A stretch of DNA of 51,819 nt from an uncultured Collinsella sp. (GTDB taxonomy: Bacteria; Actinomycetota; Coriobacteriia; Coriobacteriales; Coriobacteriaceae), in assembly GCA_902462065.1 (NCBI GenBank), contig CABQAK010000010.1, positions 1 through 51,819 on the forward strand. Reading direction: 5' to 3'. This document shows positions 31,655 to 40,477 of this stretch, piece by piece (positions within the stretch are counted from its first letter, which is position 1; each line of letters opens with the position of its first letter). The position numbers and the translations under genes were made by a program. The notes below the pieces were generated by a model. The model was given only the letters and a program-made list of their open reading frames with translations, did no database searches and was not told where the DNA came from.

Positions 31655-33007
31655 ATGGCATTCAACGACTTGATCGCCCAGAAAATAAAGGACTTTGAAC
31701 AGCAGGGGGTTCCGCAGGTCTTTGAGCGAGACCTTGATCTGGGAAACCCACAGGAGCCAAAGCGCGACAACATCGTAAATGTGGTTGTGGGGGCCCGCCG
31801 TTGTGGAAAGACGTATCGCCTGTATCAGGAGATGCAGCGGCTTCAGGACCGGGGCGTCGAGCTTGACCGGATGCTTTACTTTAATTTTGAGGACGAGCGC
31901 TTGCGCCCGTATGAGCCATCGCTGCTGGCGGACGTGCTTGACACGTTCTATGCGCTGCATCCTGCTGCTCGAACCGAGGGCGCCTACATTTTCTTTGACG
32001 AGATCCAGGAAATTCCCGAATGGGGTGCGTTTCTGCGGCGTGTAGTCGATACGGAGAAAGCGACCGTCTATGTGACGGGATCTTCTTCTAAGATGCTGTC
32101 CTCAGAACTTAAGAGCGAGTTCAGGGGTCGTTCTCTTATACGAGAGCTTTTTCCGTTGAGTTTTTCGGAATACGTTCGATATAAGACGGGGAGCGTTTTC
32201 GAGCCAGATGCGACCTTTTCCCCAAGCGATGCAGCGCTGCTTCGACATCATCTGATCGGATATCTTGAACGAGGGGGATTTATCGCGACACTTGAGCAGA
32301 CGCCCGCAGACGCGATTCAGCTGCTACAGGAATATGCTTCGCGAACGGTCGCCATGGACGTCGTTGAACGTTACGACGTCAAGAACCCTCGCCTGGCATC
32401 TCTGTTCCTGACGCGGTGTATGGCATCTTCGGGACGAGAGCTGTCGGTGAACAAAGTGTACAACGAGTTCAAGAGCAGGCAGATACCCGTCAGTCGTAAT
32501 TCGCTCAGTAACTTACTTGAGTATTATGAGGATGCCTACCTGCTGTTCTCCGTGCCGGAGTTCACGCGTTCACTGGCAAATAACATGCGGTCTGCGTCTA
32601 AGGTCTACGCTGTCGATCCTGCGATGTTTGGAGCATTCTCTCCCGCATCGGCATTGGACCAGGGCCAGAGGCTCGAGACCGCAGTGTTCAACGCGCTAAG
32701 AAGAAGGACTCCCGCGGTGAGGGTCGGATCGGTCTGCCGCTTGCTGATCAAAGAGAAGAGCAAAAACCATGAGGTGGACTTTGTGGCTGGGGACGCACTT
32801 CTCATGCGGGCTTATAGCCTGATTCAGGTGAGCGTGGATATGGCAAGTGAGAAAACGCGCGAGCGCGAAATTGCCGCGCTTGATGCCTCGATGGCCCAGT
32901 TCGATCTTGGCGAGTCGGCAATCGTTACCATGGATGAGCAGGCCGATATTCCATGCGAGCACGGTGTGGTACACGTTGTTCCCGCATGGAAGTGGCTCCT
33001 TGCCTAA
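31655..33007 (+). CDS. AAA_14/DUF4143-family ATPase
   Basis: The 450-residue protein has an N-terminal AAA+ module (about 35-170) with Walker A GARRCGKT, Walker B YIFFDEIQEIP and a sensor-like TGSSSKML. The C-terminal DUF4143 region ends in a PD-(D/E)XK-like pattern (QRLETAVFNAL, HEVDFVAG, LIQVSVDM). This family is common and mostly uncharacterised; roles as nuclease-linked ATPases or in mobile and defence settings are proposed but unproven. GC content is lower than neighbouring core genes. The gene stands alone behind a large palindrome, which suggests strict control. Confidence 0.88.
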   Translation: MAFNDLIAQKIKDFEQQGVPQVFERDLDLGNPQEPKRDNIVNVVVGARRCGKTYRLYQEMQRLQDRGVELDRMLYFNFEDERLRPYEPSLLADVLDTFYALHPAARTEGAYIFFDEIQEIPEWGAFLRRVVDTEKATVYVTGSSSKMLSSELKSEFRGRSLIRELFPLSFSEYVRYKTGSVFEPDATFSPSDAALLRHHLIGYLERGGFIATLEQTPADAIQLLQEYASRTVAMDVVERYDVKNPRLASLFLTRCMASSGRELSVNKVYNEFKSRQIPVSRNSLSNLLEYYEDAYLLFSVPEFTRSLANNMRSASKVYAVDPAMFGAFSPASALDQGQRLETAVFNALRRRTPAVRVGSVCRLLIKEKSKNHEVDFVAGDALLMRAYSLIQVSVDMASEKTREREIAALDASMAQFDLGESAIVTMDEQADIPCEHGVVHVVPAWKWLLA

Positions 33008-33023
33008 CCATCTACGGATCTGT

Positions 33024-33047
33024 GGGGCCAGGACCTCCTGGCCCCTT
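33024..33047 (+). terminator. Terminator-like hairpin after the ATPase gene
   Basis: GGGGCCAGGA (33024-33033) pairs perfectly with TCCTGGCCCC (33036-33045); the T-run is short. Confidence 0.6.
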
Positions 33048-33080
33048 CATCACGGTTGGGGAGCACCATGATGCGCCCGG

Positions 33081-34583
33081 CTAGTCCTGGGCCTTGATGC
33101 TCGGCAGGAGAATCTGGGCGAGGTAGTCGGTCTCGAGCTTGGTTGCGGCGTCTGCGTTGCCGTCTTTACTAACCAGGTCGTTCTTGATCTGACTATAGGT
33201 GTAGCGGTTGCCGGTCGTGAGCTCGACAAGTTCAATCGCCGTATCCATGGGGTAGGTTGACACGGGATTCTGCGTCCGTCCGTTGATGGTCTGGGGCACC
33301 ACGTACGGATAGACGGGGCCGCTGGCGTAGACGGTATAACCGTTGCCTAGATTGGCCGCGCCCAAAACCGTATCGCCCTCATCGGGCGTAAAGCTCTCGC
33401 CCTCGCGCACCGCGACGAGCGTCACGAGCGGTGTGTTGGCGTCATCGCCCAGATAGATGCACAGTGTGCTGCCGTTTTGCCAGGTTGCGACCTTGCCATA
33501 CCACTCAACCGGAATATCGAGCTGATACAGATCCGTCGCCTTGTGCCGAGCATCGGCATCGCGCGCGGCCTGCGCCTCACTTGCGCTTACGGCGTTGGCG
33601 GCGGCATCGCGGCGCGTAACTGCCGCTTGCTGGAGTATCTTTGCCGCGGCGGCGGAGCTCGCGCCGCCTTCCTCGGCATACTTGGCGGCGGCATCGATCT
33701 GGTCGTCGGTCACCATGTCGGCCGAAGACACCTTGAGCTTAAAGGTGGCCTGGGCACTCAAATCCTGCCCATCGCTCTTAATGGTGACCTGCGCCTTGGT
33801 GGTCGGGACGGTGTAGATGGTGCCGTCGGCCGCGATGGGGGAGGCGGCAATGGAGAGCGTGTAATCGCCGGGCAGCAGCTTGATGCCGCGACCATGCTCG
33901 TCAACGTAGAGCGTTTCGCTCACGGAAGAACCGTCGGAATCCTGCCCGCTCACCTGTACGGGAATCTTTGAGCCAGTTGAGCAGTCGAGGCCCGCGGCAT
34001 GCACACCAATCTGCACCGACATCATCGTGTGCGCATTGGCGGCGACAGCGGCGGCCTGCTCTTGTTGGTATCCATTCCAAGCCGCATAGCCTGCGCCGCC
34101 GGCGATGAGCGCGACGGCCACAACGCCGGCAACCATCAGGTTGCGGCGCTTGGGCGACATCTTGCGATGACGAACCTCGGCTTCGCGTGCCGAAGGAACG
34201 GACGGTAGGGGAATATCGCCCATGGCGATGGTCTCGTCCACGGCAGGGGCGGAGCCCAGGCCGGGAAGCTCGCGGGTCAGCGAATCTTCGGCCGGCAAAC
34301 TGTCGAGCAAGATGGTTTCCTCGCTCGTGTCGGATTCGGGCCGGTCGTCGGCCTCGCATTCGGATTCCTCGTCCCCCGCCTCGTCTTCGGTGGGCGCGGC
34401 GCCATCGTCTTTTGCATCCTGATCATCGGGCTGCGCCTCGATTTCCGGCTCATCCCGCACATCAACGCTCGAATCGTCAAACGCAATCTCGGCCAGCGCG
34501 ATCTGGTCTAGGCTCTCCAGGGCCTCGGCACACGCTTCTGCATCTTGGGCCGCATCCTCTTGGCCCATCGTCTCATCTTTCAT
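33081..34583 (-). CDS. Membrane-anchored protein with acidic cytoplasmic N-terminus
   Basis: The 500-residue protein has a very acidic, Asp/Glu/Ala-rich region (about 1-150) and a basic stop (KMSPKRRN). One membrane segment (LMVAGVVAVALIAGGAGYAA, about 170-192) and an outward C-terminal part of about 300 residues follow. The outer part contains an Ala-rich helical stretch (about 330-370) and a beta-rich end. The layout (acidic cytoplasmic tail, single anchor) resembles substrates of membrane Ser/Thr kinases and zinc-ribbon-type envelope proteins, but no family is recognised. The ATG at 34583 follows GGGGGA. It is monocistronic. Confidence 0.75.
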   Translation of the reverse strand: MKDETMGQEDAAQDAEACAEALESLDQIALAEIAFDDSSVDVRDEPEIEAQPDDQDAKDDGAAPTEDEAGDEESECEADDRPESDTSEETILLDSLPAEDSLTRELPGLGSAPAVDETIAMGDIPLPSVPSAREAEVRHRKMSPKRRNLMVAGVVAVALIAGGAGYAAWNGYQQEQAAAVAANAHTMMSVQIGVHAAGLDCSTGSKIPVQVSGQDSDGSSVSETLYVDEHGRGIKLLPGDYTLSIAASPIAADGTIYTVPTTKAQVTIKSDGQDLSAQATFKLKVSSADMVTDDQIDAAAKYAEEGGASSAAAAKILQQAAVTRRDAAANAVSASEAQAARDADARHKATDLYQLDIPVEWYGKVATWQNGSTLCIYLGDDANTPLVTLVAVREGESFTPDEGDTVLGAANLGNGYTVYASGPVYPYVVPQTINGRTQNPVSTYPMDTAIELVELTTGNRYTYSQIKNDLVSKDGNADAATKLETDYLAQILLPSIKAQD

Positions 34584-34705
34584 ATATCCCCCAAGCTCAA
34601 TATCGGGACAACACTGTACCCAAAAATGGAGCCATATAAAGCGCATGCGAAATATAAGATCCGATTTAACCCGAGCGCATCGTTCAGCCGCATCATCGCG
34701 GCAGC

Positions 34706-34745
34706 AAAAAGCCCCCGGAACGCGAACGAATCACATTCCGGGAGC
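34706..34745 (-). terminator. Terminator of the DUF5692-like gene
   Basis: On the minus strand AGCTCCCGGAATG pairs with CGTTCCGGGGGCT and is followed by TTTT. Confidence 0.8.
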
Positions 34746-34816
34746 TCTACAATGCGTTGAGTTGCGCGGAGCCGGCTATGCCACTTCGTGCTCAAGCGAT
34801 GTTTGCGTCAGGCGCG

Positions 34817-35824
34817 TTACTCGGCGTGCGCGTAATCCACCTTGGCGCGGCGAGCGGTAGCCTTCTCCCAATCGCTGGTGCCCTCAAAGACGTCCTGCTT
34901 GTAGGGATTGCGGCCGAGCTTCTTGGCGCGGTAGGCGATGTAGATGATCGCGGCGACGTTGGCGACCAGTGCGGCGATCGAGACCGCGGTGGCGGCGCCG
35001 GGGTCGAGCGTGGAGTGGGTCACAAAGACGGACTCCTCCTGGAAGTACGGGAACACCTGGGCAAACATGCACCAAATGGCCAGCGTAAAGGCGCGGTTCT
35101 GGATCCAGCCGCCCTTGTTCCAGATAAAGGCGGCGACGGTGGGCGCCAGCAGCAGCGCAAAGCCGCAGAACCAGGAGTGGGTGGGCAGGCAGTTGTAGGT
35201 GTAGCAGAAGTTCCAGATATCGTAGGCGATGATGTAGACCCAGGTCATATCGGGCCACAGCATGTCGGTCTGATCCTCGGAGGCGTAGACGCTCCACCAA
35301 CCGGTCATGCAGAAGATGTTGATAATACCGGCGATGCCGTTGAACACGTTGTTCCAGCCGGCCAGCTGCGTAGCACCTTCGGAGGTGACCCAGGTGGACT
35401 CGCCCAGGACAAAGAAGTGATAGGCGCTCTCGAAGTCGGACACGACGGCGATCATGATGTTGATGGCGACGATCACAAACGGCCATGCGCGGAACCAATG
35501 CGCCTTGCCGATCTTGCCCCACTGGTACTTAATGGCAATGAAGCCCCAGCAACCGGCCAGCGCCGCGTATACCTTGGCGTAGTGGAACCAGCTGTTCTGG
35601 TACACATGGGTGGGGTTGGTGAGCGCCCACTCGGCGCCCTGCGAGACGCCGATGGCGATGGCGACGCAGTAGATGGTCATGGCCAGCGGAGCCACGCCAA
35701 AGATGATTGCCGCGCCCGGCTTGGTGCGGCGGCCGACCTCGTTGAGCACGATCAGGCCAATAAAGACCATGGCCCAGCCGGCCCAGTGGATAAGGGTATC
35801 GCTACCCCAAACATCGAACAGCAT
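34817..35824 (-). CDS. Polytopic membrane protein, DUF5692-like
   Basis: The 335-residue protein is very hydrophobic, with about eight to nine membrane segments and many aromatic residues, especially Trp. The C-terminal tail is basic and cytoplasmic (RAKKLGRNPYKQD). From memory it resembles the uncharacterised DUF5692 family of Coriobacteria; no transporter motif is visible. GAAAGGAGAG precedes the ATG. It lies 63 bases downstream of the tetR gene on the same strand, so the two are probably co-transcribed and both controlled by the paired operators at 36609-36646. Confidence 0.75.
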   Translation of the reverse strand: MLFDVWGSDTLIHWAGWAMVFIGLIVLNEVGRRTKPGAAIIFGVAPLAMTIYCVAIAIGVSQGAEWALTNPTHVYQNSWFHYAKVYAALAGCWGFIAIKYQWGKIGKAHWFRAWPFVIVAINIMIAVVSDFESAYHFFVLGESTWVTSEGATQLAGWNNVFNGIAGIINIFCMTGWWSVYASEDQTDMLWPDMTWVYIIAYDIWNFCYTYNCLPTHSWFCGFALLLAPTVAAFIWNKGGWIQNRAFTLAIWCMFAQVFPYFQEESVFVTHSTLDPGAATAVSIAALVANVAAIIYIAYRAKKLGRNPYKQDVFEGTSDWEKATARRAKVDYAHAE

Positions 35825-35887
35825 GCTGCTCTCCTTTCACACGCCCGCGGCCCCTCTTCTGATCGCGGGCAGTTTGGCCAAATGTCG

Positions 35888-36550
35888 TCAGTTCTGGGGC
35901 TTGCGCTCCGGATACTTGGCGGTATAGCCCTCGATGTGGAGTGTCGAGGCGATGATTTCCTTGACCGTCTCGTCGGGCACATCGGGGTGCGTGCGGATAT
36001 ACATCAACAACCCCATGATGAGGGTGTAGAACGTCTCGTAGACATGGTCGATGCGTAGCTCATGATGGGCGACAAAATCCACCACGGTGGTGTCGCAGAT
36101 ATACTGCGCCACGCGCTGGACCACGTTGTGCAAAAAGCCGCCGTAGAGCGCGCCGCTGCTCGAGGTGAGCGTGCTCGGCAGCTCGTGGCCGCTGGCGACC
36201 AGGCGCTTAAAGAGCGGGGCGACGGTGTCGAGCGCGCCCTCGATATCACCGACGGTGCGGTTGGCATTCCACTGCTCGAGCTCGGAGATAAAACCGTCGA
36301 TTGCCTCGTCCATGACGGCGGTGACGGCGGCGTCCATGTCGGCGAAGTAGTGGTAGAACAATGAACGCGTGCAGCCGGCTCGCTTGGTCACGGCCGATAC
36401 CGATAGGTGGGACACGCCCAGCTCGGAGCTTACGGTGCGCACGGCATCGAGGATCTCGCGACGGCGTTCGTCGCCCGTCAGGCGCTTTGCCGCGCTATCG
36501 GATGCGGGGACGGCATCGACCACAGAGGTACCTGCTGTGTTGTTGCCCAT
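35888..36550 (-). CDS. TetR-family transcriptional regulator
   Basis: The 220-residue protein has a TetR helix-turn-helix at about 25-75, with ILDAVRTVSSELGVSHLSVSAVTKRAGCTRSLFYHYFADMD. A helical ligand-binding domain of unknown specificity follows. It is transcribed divergently from the large iron-sulfur oxidoreductase. Two matching palindromes lie in the gap between them, so it probably represses itself, the membrane protein downstream, and the oxidoreductase. The ligand cannot be read from the sequence. Confidence 0.92.
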   Translation of the reverse strand: MGNNTAGTSVVDAVPASDSAAKRLTGDERRREILDAVRTVSSELGVSHLSVSAVTKRAGCTRSLFYHYFADMDAAVTAVMDEAIDGFISELEQWNANRTVGDIEGALDTVAPLFKRLVASGHELPSTLTSSSGALYGGFLHNVVQRVAQYICDTTVVDFVAHHELRIDHVYETFYTLIMGLLMYIRTHPDVPDETVKEIIASTLHIEGYTAKYPERKPQN

Positions 36551-36608
36551 GTTTTGCCGCCTTTCATCCTCTTTTGCCTGACCGTTCGCCTAACAGTCTT
36601 GAATATTG

Positions 36609-36623
36609 TTGACGGTTCGTCAA
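36609..36623. promoter_or_regulatory. TetR-type operator 1
   Basis: TTGACGGTTCGTCAA is a 15-bp palindrome (TTGACG-N3-CGTCAA). Its centre is 23 bases from that of operator 2, about two helical turns. Confidence 0.75.
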
Positions 36624-36631
36624 TACTATTT

Positions 36632-36646
36632 TTGACACAATGTCAA
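36632..36646. promoter_or_regulatory. TetR-type operator 2
   Basis: TTGACACAATGTCAA shares the TTGAC/GTCAA arms and 3-base centre of operator 1. Both lie between the divergent tetR and oxidoreductase genes. Confidence 0.75.
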
Positions 36647-36739
36647 CAATGGCGGGTGAACGGCATGGGGAAATGCCCGGCCTGCAAAAAAAGAGGGGTG
36701 CCGCGGTCCCGCCGGGCTGTGGCAAGAGAAGGGACAACC

Positions 36740-39517
36740 ATGATTCTCAACGGACCGGGGATTAGCTACACCGAGCCCGACATCGGTTCGGAGTTCGTGC
36801 CGCCGCTGCCGGAGCATCCGCGCGAGGCCGTCGTCAAGCTGTGCGAGCACTGCACCAACCGTCTGCTGCATCGCGATGAGCTGCTGGGCTACGAGTACTG
36901 GTCGTTTGCCGAGGCTGCAACCGACGAGCAGGCCGAAGTGCTCTGCAAGATGAAGATGCGCCGTCCCTATACGCTGCCTGAGATGGTCAAGCTCACCGGC
37001 ATGCCCGAAGCCGATATCGAGAAGATGCTCGACGACATGAGCTACACGGGTCTGCTCGAGTACAACTGGGAAAACCCCGAGCGCGCCAAGCAGTGGGTGC
37101 TGCCCATGCTGGTGCCGGGTTCCGCCGAGTTCCTCAACATGCGCGTGAGCCAGCTCGAGGAGCACCCGGTCTATGCCAAGTTCTTTGAGCAGGCGTCCAA
37201 GGGACCGCTGTCCAAGGCCACGCCGATGGTGCCGCCCGGAGGCGCCGGTATCGGCATGCATGTCATTCCGGTCGAGAAGGCTATCGACGCCGCGAGCACC
37301 TCGGTGCCGATCGAGCATATCGAGCATTGGCTCGACAAATACGATGGCAAATATGCCGCCAGCACCTGCAGTTGCCGCGCGAGCCGTCGCGTGATGGGTG
37401 AGGGCTGCGCCGACGACCCGGCCGATTGGTGCATCGCCGTGGGCGATATGGCCGACTACGTGGTCGAGACCGACCGTGGCCATTACGTGACGCGCGACGA
37501 GGTCTACGACATCCTGCGCCAGGCCGAGGACAACGGCTTTGTGCACCAGATCACCAATATCGACGGTGAGAACAAGATCTTCGCCATCTGCAACTGCAAC
37601 GTCAACGTGTGCTACGCCCTGCGCACCTCGCAGCTGTTCAACACGCCCAACTTGTCGCGCTCGGCCTATGTCGCCAAGGTCGAGAAGGACAAGTGCGTTG
37701 CCTGCGGTCGCTGCGTTGAGGTGTGCCCGGCCGGCGCCGCCAAGCTAGGCCAGAAGCTCTGCAGCAAAAAGGCCGGCGGACAGGCGCCCGAGTATCCGCG
37801 CCAGGAGCTGCCCGACGCCACCAAGTGGGACCACACCAAGTGGTCGCCCAACTACCGCAACGACAACCGCATCGAGACGCATGGGTCCGGTACCGCTCCC
37901 TGCAAGACGGCCTGCCCCGCGCACGTTGCCGTTCAGGGCTATTTGAAGCTCGCGGCTCAGGGTCGCTATGACGAGGCCCTAGCACTCATTAAGCGCGAGA
38001 ACCCGCTGCCCGCTATCTGCGGCCGTGTGTGCAACCGCCGCTGTGAGGATGCCTGCACCCGCGGCCGTGTGGACGCCGCCGTGGCTATCGACGAGGTCAA
38101 GAAGTTCATTGCCCAGCGCGATCTGGACGCCGCAACCCGCTATGTCCCGCCCGTGGTGACCCCGACGCGTGCCGGCGGCTTCGACCAGAAGATCGCCATT
38201 ATCGGTGCCGGCCCGGCCGGCCTGTCCTGCGCTTTCTACCTGGCCGAGAAGGGCTACAAGCCCGTCGTGTTCGAGAAGAACGAGCGCCCGGGCGGCATGC
38301 TCACTTACGGTATTCCCAGCTTTAAGCTGCAGAAGGACGTCATCGAGGCCGAGGTCGAGATCATTCGTCTGATGGGTGTCGAGTTCCGCTATGGCGTGGA
38401 AGTCGGTCGCGATGTGACGCTCGACGAGCTGCGCGAGCAGGGCTTTAAGGCCTTTTATGTTGCCATTGGCTGCCAGGGCGGCCGCCTCGCCGGTATTCCG
38501 GGCGAGGATGCCGAGGACGTGACCGTGGCCGTCGACTTTTTGCGCGAGGTCAACAGTGGCAAGATCGATGCGCTGCCCGGCCGCACCATCGTGGTGGGCG
38601 GCGGCAACGTGGCTATCGATGTCGCGCGCGACGCCTGCCGCCTGGGCTCCGAGCACGTTGAGATGTTCTGCCTGGAGAGCGAGGCCCAGATGCCCGCCAG
38701 CGAGGAGGAGCGTCGCGAGGCCATCGAGGACGGCGCTCACATCAGCTGCGGCTGGGGCCCCAAGGAGATTCACCTGGACGAGGCCGGTCGTGTGTGCGGT
38801 ATCACCTTCAAGCGCTGCACGCGTGTCTTTGACGACGAGGGCCGTTTTGCGCCCGAGTACGACGAGAACGATCTGCGCCGTGTCGATGCCGACCGTGTCG
38901 TCATGTCGATTGGCCAGTCCATTGTGTGGGGCGACCTGCTGGCTGGCTCCAAGGTGGAGCTCGGCCGTGGTCAGGGCGCCCTTGCCGATCCCCAGACCTA
39001 TCAGACCGCCGAGCCCGACATCTTTGTGGGCGGCGACGTCTATACCGGTCCGAGCTTTGCCATCGATGCCATCGCCGCCGGTCACGAGGCCGCCGTGTCC
39101 ATCCATCGCTTTGTGCAGCCGGGCTCTACGCTCACCATCGGCCGCAATCAGCGCCGCTACACCGCGCTCGACCGCGACGACGTTGTGCTCGAGAGCTACG
39201 ACAACGCGAGCCGCGAGGTTGCGCATGTGGACCGCGAACGCGAGAAGGCCGCGCCGTTTAGCGAGTACGTCGAGACCTTTACCGAGGAACAGGTGCGCGC
39301 CGAGACTGCCCGCTGCCTGGGCTGCGGCGCCTCGATCGTCGACCCCAACAAGTGCATCGGCTGCGGCCTGTGCACCACCAAGTGCGCGTTCGACGCCATC
39401 CATCTGGATCGCGACCGTCCCGAGTGCTCCACGATGGTCAAATACGAGCAAAAGCTCCCAAGCCTGGGCAAGTACGCATTGAAGCGTGCAATTAAGATCA
39501 AATTTGGGAAGAAGTAA
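36740..39517 (+). CDS. Multi-cluster iron-sulfur / FAD-dependent pyridine nucleotide oxidoreductase
   Basis: The 925-residue protein joins several redox modules. The N-terminal region (about 1-300) has Cys groups TCSCRASRR (near 209), CADDPADWC and CNCNVNVC (near 283). A ferredoxin motif KCVACGRCVEVCP follows near 318. A GltD-like N-terminal Fe-S domain (PCKTACPAHV, CGRVCNRRCEDAC) comes next. Two Rossmann folds, GAGPAGLSCAFYLAEKG (near 485) and VVGGGNVAIDVARDAC (near 616), bind FAD and NAD(P)H. The C-terminus has a further cluster pair (RCLGCGAS, KCIGCGLCTTKC, near 860-885). It should pass electrons between NAD(P)H and an unknown acceptor. The ATG at 36740 follows AGAAGGGA; an in-frame ATG at 36665 would add a CPAC segment. 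Confidence 0.85.
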   Translation: MILNGPGISYTEPDIGSEFVPPLPEHPREAVVKLCEHCTNRLLHRDELLGYEYWSFAEAATDEQAEVLCKMKMRRPYTLPEMVKLTGMPEADIEKMLDDMSYTGLLEYNWENPERAKQWVLPMLVPGSAEFLNMRVSQLEEHPVYAKFFEQASKGPLSKATPMVPPGGAGIGMHVIPVEKAIDAASTSVPIEHIEHWLDKYDGKYAASTCSCRASRRVMGEGCADDPADWCIAVGDMADYVVETDRGHYVTRDEVYDILRQAEDNGFVHQITNIDGENKIFAICNCNVNVCYALRTSQLFNTPNLSRSAYVAKVEKDKCVACGRCVEVCPAGAAKLGQKLCSKKAGGQAPEYPRQELPDATKWDHTKWSPNYRNDNRIETHGSGTAPCKTACPAHVAVQGYLKLAAQGRYDEALALIKRENPLPAICGRVCNRRCEDACTRGRVDAAVAIDEVKKFIAQRDLDAATRYVPPVVTPTRAGGFDQKIAIIGAGPAGLSCAFYLAEKGYKPVVFEKNERPGGMLTYGIPSFKLQKDVIEAEVEIIRLMGVEFRYGVEVGRDVTLDELREQGFKAFYVAIGCQGGRLAGIPGEDAEDVTVAVDFLREVNSGKIDALPGRTIVVGGGNVAIDVARDACRLGSEHVEMFCLESEAQMPASEEERREAIEDGAHISCGWGPKEIHLDEAGRVCGITFKRCTRVFDDEGRFAPEYDENDLRRVDADRVVMSIGQSIVWGDLLAGSKVELGRGQGALADPQTYQTAEPDIFVGGDVYTGPSFAIDAIAAGHEAAVSIHRFVQPGSTLTIGRNQRRYTALDRDDVVLESYDNASREVAHVDREREKAAPFSEYVETFTEEQVRAETARCLGCGASIVDPNKCIGCGLCTTKCAFDAIHLDRDRPECSTMVKYEQKLPSLGKYALKRAIKIKFGKK

Positions 39518-39544
39518 GAGACCTAACAAGTAAGTGAACGGCGC

Positions 39545-39705
39545 AGAGGGCGGTTGGACAGCGAGCGGGTCCCAGGCGTGGCGAGGTGCCTTGAAAGAGG
39601 AGGGCATAGGGCTTTTGCCCATGCCCGACGATTGAAAGGCAGATCGCCCGTCTGGGACTCGCGCAGCGTCAAGCCGACCGCCGTTCGTTAGAACGGCGGA
39701 AGGAA
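39545..39705 (-). repeat. Family A structured intergenic element, copy A4 (reverse)
   Basis: In plus coordinates the outer stem pairs GCGGGTCCCAG (39565-39575) with CTGGGACTCGC (39652-39662), with one G-T pair. The tip pairs GGGCAT..GGGC with GCCCATGCCC (39602-39627). Hairpin 1 pairs CCGCCGTTC (39678-39686) with GAACGGCGG (39691-39699). On the minus strand the words GACGCTGC and TCTGCCTTTCAA match A2. It occupies nearly the whole gap before hypA. Confidence 0.7.
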
Positions 39706-39711
39706 TTAAAA

Positions 39712-40140
39712 GTGCACGAGCTCGGAATCGTCTATCACATCATTCGTGATGTCGAGAACGTGGCGCGCGCCAATGGCGTGCGTCGCGTTTCGAGCGTCAC
39801 GCTGCTGCTGGGCGAGGTCTCGGGCGTCGTTCCTGACTTGCTACTCGACGCTTGGCGCTGGGCGGCAGATAAAAAGCCCATCACCGAGGGTGCAGAGCTT
39901 ATCGTGGAGCCCGTCGAGGCCGTGACGCATTGCGAGGCGTGTGGCTGCGACTACGCGACGGTCGAGCACGGCAAGACCTGTCCCCATTGCGGTAGCGGCG
40001 AGACATACCTGCTGCAGGGCCAGGAGGTCATGATCAAACAGATCGAGACCCCCGAAGAGGATCCGGCAGACGCTGCTCCTGACGGCCTCTCCGACGCCCC
40101 CGATGCCGTCGACGCCGCCAACCCACTCCACATCGCCTAA
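39712..40140 (+). CDS. hypA: Hydrogenase nickel metallochaperone HypA
   Basis: The 142-residue protein starts MHELGIV with the nickel-binding His2. Its zinc site CEACGCDY..CPHCGSG has the two CxxC pairs of HypA. It delivers nickel to the [NiFe]-hydrogenase large subunit with HypB, which is not in this window. An acidic Asp/Ala/Pro-rich tail of about 30 residues is longer than usual. The GTG start follows GGAAGGA. It is far from the hypFCDE operon, with an unrelated oxidoreductase upstream and a PTS operon downstream. Confidence 0.93.
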   Translation: MHELGIVYHIIRDVENVARANGVRRVSSVTLLLGEVSGVVPDLLLDAWRWAADKKPITEGAELIVEPVEAVTHCEACGCDYATVEHGKTCPHCGSGETYLLQGQEVMIKQIETPEEDPADAAPDGLSDAPDAVDAANPLHIA

Positions 40141-40477
40141 CATCCAATGACTGCATGGGCTAGAGTTCTAAACATATTTGCTTCGGTTAGTCAAGTCATG
40201 TCTGTTTAAACAAAATGGTGGCACGCAGACGCATTGGGATCCACCTAAAAGCGGTCTTAACGAACAGTGCACCTTTATATGTCTTTGAAAGCAATCAGAA
40301 AATCACGTTTTAGCAGGCAATAAGCTGTAAACCGGCAACGTAATCAATTTGTAACAAACCTAGACGTTTAAACAAATAAACCAACCTTTTGCGAATTTAG
40401 CTATAATTCCACAATCCAAACAGGTATACTCCTTTCATGTCGTGTAGGAAATACGTAGACAAAAAGGAGGTTATGTG
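40141..40477 (+). promoter_or_regulatory. AT-rich control region of the mannose PTS operon
   Basis: This 337-base gap holds no gene. TATAAT (40402-40407) is a clear -10 box but no good -35 lies 17 bases upstream, suggesting an activator. The word GTTTAAACAAA occurs at 40204-40214 and 40366-40376. AAGGAGG is the ribosome site of the first gene. Confidence 0.5.

Noticed and set aside
36665..36739. In-frame ATG at 36665 as the start of the oxidoreductase (adds a CPAC segment)
   Set aside because: The site before ATG 36740 is better and the added residues are basic with no family support; kept only as an alternative.
40215..40240. Possible sigma-54 promoter (TGGCAC near 40218)
   Set aside because: The TTGC half does not follow at the required spacing, and actinobacteria generally lack sigma-54.
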